This document shows positions 1 to 3,737 of a DNA stretch of 5,223 nucleotides, in pieces. Source of the stretch: Microcaldota archaeon (lineage in GTDB: Archaea > Micrarchaeota > Micrarchaeia > Anstonellales > Bilamarchaeaceae); assembly GCA_013425425.1 (NCBI GenBank), contig JACCLJ010000068.1:1-5223 (forward strand). The letters are read 5' to 3'. A program made the position numbers and the translations under genes. Within the stretch, counting starts at the first letter, position 1. Every line of letters begins with the position of its first letter. Under the pieces are notes generated by a model that saw nothing but the letters and a program-made list of their open reading frames with translations, was not told the origin of the DNA and ran no database searches.

Positions 1-1
1 A

Positions 2-337
2 TACTTTACAAGCGAGGAAACCTCTTTGCTGAGAGATGAAATGCGGAATGCGACGGAGGCAGGCGATGAAGAAAAAGCCGCCGGGCTGAGGGAGCAGATT
101 CAGGAAAATACACCCGAAGGATGCAGGCAGCCCATGCATGGGAAGCCGGGAATGTCCGGGGAAAAAATAATTGAATCGCTTCCTGAAGAGGTACAGGGGG
201 AATTCAAAACCGCAATGGAAAACCAGGACTTCGAAGCCCTAAAGGCATTGAAGGAGGAATACTTCCCTGAGGATTTCCCTGGAAAAATGGACGGACGTTT
301 CGGTGGCTGCAACTGCACTTGCGAAACAGCAGGATAG
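2..337 (+). CDS. 3' part of an unrecognised small acidic protein with a C-terminal CNCTC cluster (5' end outside window)
   Basis: The reading frame is open from the first bases of the window to a TAG stop at 335-337, giving 111 visible residues. No convincing start is seen: a TTG at 26 and an ATG at 41 are possible but have no Shine-Dalgarno sequence or TATA box, so the gene most likely begins upstream. The protein is hydrophilic and rich in Glu and Lys. Two helical stretches resemble each other (around GDEEKAAGLREQIQEN and NQDFEALKALKEEYF), separated by a Gly/Pro/Met-rich part containing one Cys and one His. The tail GGCNCTCETAG has three cysteines in C-x-C-x-C spacing, which could bind a metal or form disulfides. 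No membrane segment is visible. I do not recognise the family. That this is a real gene is supported by its long frame and the T-tract directly after it. Confidence 0.6.
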   Translation, partial: YFTSEETSLLRDEMRNATEAGDEEKAAGLREQIQENTPEGCRQPMHGKPGMSGEKIIESLPEEVQGEFKTAMENQDFEALKALKEEYFPEDFPGKMDGRFGGCNCTCETAG

Positions 338-352
338 CTTTCATGGTCTGGC

Positions 353-382
353 CGCCTTTTTTCTTTTTTTTTAATTTTTTTT
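353..382 (+). terminator. T-tract terminator after the first gene
   Basis: Starting 15 bases after the stop codon, a GCCGCC is followed by runs of T broken only by one C and an AA pair (T6, T9, T8). Archaeal RNA polymerase terminates at such T-runs on the non-template strand without needing a strong hairpin. The site fits between this gene and the separately promoted lipoprotein gene. Confidence 0.7.
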
Positions 383-395
383 GGATAAACTCCGA

Positions 396-404
396 TTTTT
401 AATG
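396..404 (+). promoter_or_regulatory. Weak TATA-like element ahead of the lipoprotein gene
   Basis: TTTTTAATG is centred about 27 bases before the ATG at 427, the distance expected if transcription starts at or next to the start codon. No Shine-Dalgarno sequence lies before the ATG (CTCAGTAATAGCC). The match to the archaeal TATA consensus is weak and the region is T-rich anyway, so this is tentative. Confidence 0.35.
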
Positions 405-426
405 ATTTTCCTTCTCAGTAATAGCC

Positions 427-1647
427 ATGAGGGGCTTGCATATCATATTGTTCGGGCTTTTGGGATTAGTTCTTTTCGGATGCATAGGAAACGCGCCTGT
501 GGAAGAGAATGATACGGAAATCACTACGGGACCGCAGGAGGGATGCACCGGATGCGCTGTTCCTGGAGAAGTAAGCGGCGGAGAGGAACCAGTCATGCCG
601 GGAAGCGACCGCGATGAGCATGGTTGCATAGCATCCGCAGGATATACGTGGTGCGAAGTAAAGCAGAAATGCCTGCGAGCCTGGGAAGAACCCTGTGTCG
701 AAGGAAGCATCACCCATGAGGAAGCACGCAGCATAGCGCTAAACAGCTCGTGCGTGGAGGAGGGAACAATCACCAACACGTATGTCTACAACAATAACAC
801 GCGCACGTGGTGGTTCGACATGAATATCACAAGGGCGGGATGCGCTCCTGCATGCGTTGTAAGCGAAATTGAAGGGACTGCGGAGATAAACTGGAGATGC
901 ACCGGCCTTATCATTCCTGAAAACGAGACGGCGGAGCAGAATGAAACGGCGATGCAGAACGAGAGTGCTGCCGTCAACGAGACGCAGGCTGCAGCAAATG
1001 TAACGAATGCGACTGCGGCGGTATGCACCGGCATAGGCGAAAGCGAATACAGCATTTACAAGCAGGATGAAGTGCAGCTGCGCAGCATGGTTTACCGCGA
1101 TGAATGCACGCTTGCCAAGGTCGTCAAGGATTACTACTGCAAGGACGGAAAGGTGGTGGACATAAGCCACGAATGCCCGCCCGGCTATGACTGCCGCGAC
1201 GGCGCATGCAAGCCGATGGAGTATACTTGCACGAAGACTTATGGAAATGACACTACGATAAAGGGGCGGATAACGGTGTCGAAGGGGCTGAATCTGATTC
1301 TAGACGAATATGACGAGTGCATAGACGAAGGCAGCATCAAGGAATGGATGTGCGCGGCGAATGGCTCGGGATACTACGAGGAGCTTTACTGCGGAAGCGG
1401 GATGAGATGCCAGGAGGGTGAAGGGAGATGCGTCAGGAGCACCTGCAGGGAAACGGATAATGGCGATGATCCGGAGCATTTCGGCAAGCTTACATTCACC
1501 GACAGGCCGGACGAATACCGCGATGTATGCATAAGCGACAGGACGCTGAGGGAATACTACTGCTACGGCGAGACCTTCGAGTCAAAGACTTATGCGTGCG
1601 CAAATAACGTATGCGACAATGACGAGTGCAGGCCGGCTTCGGGCTGA
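427..1647 (+). CDS. Secreted cysteine-rich, sequon-rich archaeal lipoprotein with three six-Cys modules
   Basis: This 406-residue protein is probably anchored on the outer face of the cell membrane. It starts with a short positive N-terminus, a hydrophobic segment (residues 5-18) and a lipobox LFGC with the modifiable Cys at 19. Residues 67-90 form a four-Cys motif (GYTWCEVKQKCLRAWEEPC). Residues 97-160 form a second segment with Cys 109, 139, 143 and 158 and the patterns TWWFDMNITRAGC and AEINWRCTG, which I recall from other archaeal and candidate-phylum surface proteins. A linker (166-196) carries six N-glycosylation sequons, and residues 200-401 are three six-Cys modules. I count 28 cysteines besides Cys19, an even number consistent with disulfides. 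Twelve N-x-S/T sequons occur in all. There is no catalytic motif; adhesion, envelope structure or ligand binding are guesses. The ATG at 427 is chosen because the signal peptide follows at once. Confidence 0.85.
   Translation: MRGLHIILFGLLGLVLFGCIGNAPVEENDTEITTGPQEGCTGCAVPGEVSGGEEPVMPGSDRDEHGCIASAGYTWCEVKQKCLRAWEEPCVEGSITHEEARSIALNSSCVEEGTITNTYVYNNNTRTWWFDMNITRAGCAPACVVSEIEGTAEINWRCTGLIIPENETAEQNETAMQNESAAVNETQAAANVTNATAAVCTGIGESEYSIYKQDEVQLRSMVYRDECTLAKVVKDYYCKDGKVVDISHECPPGYDCRDGACKPMEYTCTKTYGNDTTIKGRITVSKGLNLILDEYDECIDEGSIKEWMCAANGSGYYEELYCGSGMRCQEGEGRCVRSTCRETDNGDDPEHFGKLTFTDRPDEYRDVCISDRTLREYYCYGETFESKTYACANNVCDNDECRPASG
922..1014 (+). repeat. Hexapeptide N-x-S/T sequon repeat encoding the lipoprotein linker
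   Basis: Residues 166-196 contain sequons at Asn166, 172, 178 and 184, exactly six residues apart (pattern N-E-T/S-A-x-Q), then at 191 and 194. The copies use different synonymous codons (AAC GAG ACG, AAT GAA ACG, AAC GAG AGT), so the array is not a very recent DNA duplication. It joins the N-terminal cysteine segments to the C-terminal modules and contains no Cys. Confidence 0.8.
1024..1629 (+). repeat. Three tandem six-cysteine modules in the lipoprotein C-terminal half
   Basis: Module 1 spans residues 200-261 (Cys 200, 227, 238, 250, 256, 261), module 2 spans 268-335 (268, 298, 309, 322, 328, 335) and module 3 spans 340-401 (340, 368, 379, 391, 396, 401). The second and third Cys are always 11 apart and the other steps vary only slightly (27/30/28, 12/13/12, 6/6/5, 5/7/5). 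Each has the pattern D-x-C before the second Cys and an aromatic or Trp-containing stretch such as DYYC, EWMC or EYYC at the third. Sequence identity is otherwise low, so these are old duplications. Similar modules (a D-E-C / EYYC / C-x-x-G-x-C pattern) are, as I recall, common in surface proteins of DPANN archaea. Confidence 0.8.
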
Positions 1648-1671
1648 CGCTTTAACTTCCAAAAAACAACA

Positions 1672-1679
1672 TTTATAAA
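1672..1679 (+). promoter_or_regulatory. Strong TATA box for the 158-residue protein gene
   Basis: TTTATAAA, preceded by an A-rich stretch that could serve as a BRE, is centred about 29 bases before the GTG at 1705 and 38 before the ATG at 1714. A transcription start near 1702-1704 is predicted, so the mRNA would be leaderless (GTG) or have a leader of about ten bases (ATG). Confidence 0.75.
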
Positions 1680-1704
1680 CACTTTTGTCCATATTACATA
1701 GTAC

Positions 1705-2181
1705 GTGATACTGATGACTGGAAAAAAACTTGAATTTGATGGAAAAAAGGGGAGGACATCTGGCATAGTCCTTCCGGGCGAGAAAGTTTTTGAATACCTG
1801 GCCAGAAACTTTGGCATAAAGACGGAGCCGCCGGCTGCGAGCAGAAAACCTGTTGAGATAACGAGCATAGCGGCGATAGAAAAGATGCTAAAGAGCATGG
1901 ATTATGAAACCCACTTCAAAGCGTTCGAGGCGATATGCAGCAATATAGAGGACCTGGAAGAAAAGATAAAAAATGATTATATAGACCCGGCGCAATCCAG
2001 CGAGCTGAAAGAAAACCACCGCCTTCTGTCACAGGCACTGCTCAAGCTGGAGAAAGAGGACTTGCGCCTTGTTGCAGCAGTCAGTGATTCCCTGGCCGTT
2101 TGCATGACCATCCTGAACAGCAAACTGCCCGAAGAAATAAGGGAAATCGCAGAGAGAAGAGTGGCTGAGATAAAGGTCTAA
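1705..2181 (+). CDS. Uncharacterised helical protein, 158 residues
   Basis: I do not recognise this family. The first 40 residues contain basic and Gly-rich sequence (GKKLEFDGKKGRTSGIVLPG) followed by EKVFEYLARNFGIK; residues 41-50 are a Pro/Ala-rich break; from residue 54 to the end the sequence is almost entirely predicted helix, with heptad-like Leu/Ile spacing around 80-120 (IEDLEEKIKN, LLSQALLKLEKEDLRL) that suggests a coiled coil or helical bundle. No signal peptide, membrane segment or Cys pair is seen, so it is probably cytoplasmic. Two starts are possible: GTG at 1705, which best fits leaderless initiation from the TATA box at 1672, and ATG at 1714 (three residues shorter), which has GTGAT four bases upstream able to pair with the 16S rRNA 3' end. 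The strong promoter argues for real expression. Confidence 0.75.
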   Translation: MILMTGKKLEFDGKKGRTSGIVLPGEKVFEYLARNFGIKTEPPAASRKPVEITSIAAIEKMLKSMDYETHFKAFEAICSNIEDLEEKIKNDYIDPAQSSELKENHRLLSQALLKLEKEDLRLVAAVSDSLAVCMTILNSKLPEEIREIAERRVAEIKV

Positions 2182-2213
2182 GGGCGTTTCAAATTACAAA
2201 CATAGCGTACTCC

Positions 2214-2236
2214 TGCTTTTAGTTGCTTTTCTTCTC
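2214..2236 (+). terminator. Possible T-rich terminator after the 158-residue protein gene
   Basis: The stretch contains TGCTTTTAGTTGCTTTTCTTCTC about 35 bases after the stop codon, with two T4 runs inside a duplicated TGCTTTT. This fits archaeal T-rich termination but is much weaker than the tract at 353-382. Confidence 0.4.
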
Positions 2237-2247
2237 GCAAACAAGGA

Positions 2248-2278
2248 GGCGCAGACGTCTCAATATCCATGCTGCGCC
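2248..2278 (+). other. GC-rich inverted repeat upstream of the nreA promoter
   Basis: GGCGCAG (2248-2254) and CTGCGCC (2272-2278) are perfectly complementary over 7 bp and enclose a 17-base loop. It lies downstream of the T-rich stretch and about 15 bases before the nreA TATA box. It could be a regulator-binding site, part of a small RNA, or a terminator-associated hairpin; nothing in the sequence decides between these. Confidence 0.45.
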
Positions 2279-2293
2279 AGCCGTTGAACGCAG

Positions 2294-2303
2294 CTTTTTA
2301 TTA
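2294..2303 (+). promoter_or_regulatory. TATA-like element for nreA
   Basis: CTTTTTATTA is centred about 25 bases before the ATG at 2324, with no Shine-Dalgarno sequence between them (ATATTAGGCC precedes the ATG). The spacing predicts transcription beginning at or very near the start codon, that is a leaderless mRNA. Confidence 0.55.
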
Positions 2304-2323
2304 GTAATACGTAATATTAGGCC

Positions 2324-3478
2324 ATGCTCAAGGGCCACTATCTCAAGAAGCTTACTGCCAAGATGCATTTGAAATCCGTAGAGGTAGGGAAGAACGTGGA
2401 GGGGAGCAGCCCTCCGTCTGTTTTTATCGGCTCATACGGCTATCCCCATGTCTTTGCAGGACCGATGCTTGCACCCGAGCATGGCGACACTGCGCTGCTT
2501 GATACTCCTGAGATGTGGATACCGCGCAATAAGACCACCGAGGATATAGTCAATTTCAGGCTCAGCCTCATACGCGGCAAGCAGGTCGTGAAGATAAACG
2601 ACCTCCAGAACAAGCTTGTAGGGAAGATGCAGGAAATTTCGCTTTCCGGTTCATCCATAGAAAGCGAGGCGGAGTTCAAGAATGTGCCGCGCGGATTTGC
2701 GCTCAATGAGGAGCATGCGCCATACGGCCCAAGCGCGATGCTTGAAAAATTCGAAATAGGGAATCCGAAATGGGAAAAATCGCTTGAGAAGGTTTATTAC
2801 GATACGGATTTGAAATCGGCCGATGCGGTTACCGGGCTTTATGAGAACGGAGCGCAGTTTTCGCAGCTCCAGAAGGCATTCTCAACCGGAACGATGGGCA
2901 TAGGAAAGAACAGGAAATTGGTGCCGACGCGCTGGTCGATTACCGCATGCGACAGTATTCTTGCAAACCATCTTCTTGAGCAGGTGAGGCATAACGAGAT
3001 AATAGACAATTATCGCGTGCATGAATTCTACAGCTTGAACAATTACTACGCCGTTGTTCTCCTGCCCACCGCGTGGCAGTACGAATGGATAGAGGCGTTC
3101 GTGCACGTGCTTGGCAGCGAAGAGGTTGTATTTGCAGATTCGGAAACGAACCGCGGGAAGAAGGGATATTCCTCTGTCGGCGGATGCTATTATTCATGCA
3201 AGATGGGGGTGCTCGAAGGGCTTGCGCGCAGCGGGGAGCAGGCAGGCGCGCTCGTGCTTCGCGAGGCGCATAACGGATACGTGCCATTGGGCGTTTTCAA
3301 CGTCCGGGAGAACGTGCGGAACGCGATGCAGCAGAAGCCGAGTGAATTCTTCAGCCTGCGGGATGCGCTTGGGCATGTGACTCCGAATTTCAGGCTGCCG
3401 CTGTCCAGGTTTGTAAATGCGGGAAGCCTGCTTGGCGATATTCTTAAGGGCAGGCAGACGACGCTGGGGCAACCCTAG
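2324..3478 (+). CDS. nreA: NreA-like archaeal DNA repair protein without N-terminal zinc finger
   Basis: Nre proteins are archaeal repair factors; in Haloferax volcanii NreA acts with UvrABC against mitomycin C damage and depends on PCNA. I assign this 384-residue protein from recalled family motifs: SPPSVFIGSYGYPHVFAGPM (residues 29-48), GDT and the following PEMW (54-65), FRLSLIRGK (78-86), YYDTDLKSADAV (158-169), KLVPTRWSITACD (198-210), LPTAWQYEWIEAF (247-259), GGCYYSCKMGVLEGL (286-300), VLREAHNGYVPLGVFNVRE (311-329). The order fits an Nre_N domain followed by Nre_C from roughly residue 270. Many relatives begin with a C-x-x-C ... LCG-x-x-x-C zinc-binding segment, which is absent here; a TAG at 2318-2320 in the same frame rules out a longer start. 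The C-terminus RQTTLGQP resembles a PCNA-binding motif (Q-x-x-L) but stops before the usual aromatic pair. A 23S promoter starts six bases after the stop. Confidence 0.9.
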   Translation: MLKGHYLKKLTAKMHLKSVEVGKNVEGSSPPSVFIGSYGYPHVFAGPMLAPEHGDTALLDTPEMWIPRNKTTEDIVNFRLSLIRGKQVVKINDLQNKLVGKMQEISLSGSSIESEAEFKNVPRGFALNEEHAPYGPSAMLEKFEIGNPKWEKSLEKVYYDTDLKSADAVTGLYENGAQFSQLQKAFSTGTMGIGKNRKLVPTRWSITACDSILANHLLEQVRHNEIIDNYRVHEFYSLNNYYAVVLLPTAWQYEWIEAFVHVLGSEEVVFADSETNRGKKGYSSVGGCYYSCKMGVLEGLARSGEQAGALVLREAHNGYVPLGVFNVRENVRNAMQQKPSEFFSLRDALGHVTPNFRLPLSRFVNAGSLLGDILKGRQTTLGQP

Positions 3479-3491
3479 AAAGATTTATAAA
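3478..3491 (+). promoter_or_regulatory. Strong TATA box with purine-rich BRE, promoter of the 23S rRNA unit
   Basis: GAAAGA followed by TTTATAAA (3484-3491) is a near-consensus archaeal BRE plus TATA box. The BRE begins on the last base of the nreA stop codon, so the two genes are packed without spare DNA. A transcription start near 3513-3515 is expected, about 225 bases before mature 23S. No protein gene follows, so the rRNA is the evident target. Confidence 0.8.
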
Positions 3492-3552
3492 TCAGTCATG
3501 CTCTAATAATGGCTACAAACTGCTAATTCCTATGAGCGTGAACTCATACGCG

Positions 3553-3706
3553 ATGGAATCTCTCACTTGAGAGTGTTTGTTCTGTCTCAGGAGTCCTCAC
3601 GGATTTCCAACAGGCAAACGCAGATTGTCTATCCCTGTTTTTCAGGGAGTCAGAAGAGTGTGAAGGGATAACAGAAAGTATGGAAGATACTCACTGAGAG
3701 TCTTTG
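3553..3706 (+). repeat. Imperfect 27-nt direct repeat in the 23S leader (copies 3553-3579 and 3680-3706)
   Basis: Both copies read ATGGAA, then a variable spacer, then CTCACT with GAGAGT and a final TTTG. Aligned by hand with two single-base gaps they agree at about 22 of 28 columns. Each copy is partly self-complementary (CTCTC/GAGAG in copy 1, ACTC/GAGT in copy 2), so arms of one copy could also pair with arms of the other (3560-3564 with 3696-3700; 3571-3574 with 3689-3692). Confidence 0.6.
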
Positions 3707-3714
3707 GTATATAA
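3707..3714 (+). promoter_or_regulatory. Possible second TATA box just before mature 23S
   Basis: GTATATAA is a fair TATA match, and its centre lies about 27 bases before the estimated mature 23S 5' end near 3738. It could be a second, proximal start site or simply A/T-rich leader sequence. Confidence 0.3.
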
Positions 3715-3737
3715 TTCACCAAAAAAATGTAGTGGGT

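Larger units (their letters stand above)
3514..3737 (+). other. 5' leader of the 23S precursor RNA
   Basis: This stretch has no credible protein gene, tRNA or 5S rRNA. It holds a series of short perfect hairpins: 3531-3548 (6 bp, loop CGTGAA), 3560-3573 (5 bp, loop ACTT), 3632-3648 (6 bp, loop T5) and 3677-3691 (5 bp, loop GGAAG). An alternative pairing of TATCCCT (3630-3636) with AGGGATA (3664-3670) would exclude the third hairpin. It is probably removed during maturation, normally by cleavage in a processing stem whose 3' strand lies beyond the window. Limits are estimates: the start is placed from the TATA box and the end from comparison with known 23S 5' ends. Confidence 0.6.

Noticed and set aside
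399..1170. Antisense frames across the lipoprotein gene (up to 143 residues)
   Set aside because: They are shadows of a clear + strand gene with signal peptide and conserved cysteine pattern.
2882..3472. Several overlapping frames on both strands (up to 115 residues)
   Set aside because: They overlap the well-conserved nreA coding sequence and encode Arg/Ala-rich or mixed sequence typical of shadow frames.
3532..3570. 12-codon frame (MSVNSYAMESLT) in the 23S leader
   Set aside because: It has no ribosome-binding site, lies in structured rRNA leader and is too short to support.
3514..3737. Possible separate ncRNA gene (RNase P, SRP, 5S or tRNA) before 23S
   Set aside because: ACAGAAA and AGGAGTCC look slightly like RNase P motifs, but the P4-forming GGCTTA partner and other conserved regions are missing. 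No tRNA T-loop or 5S signature was found.
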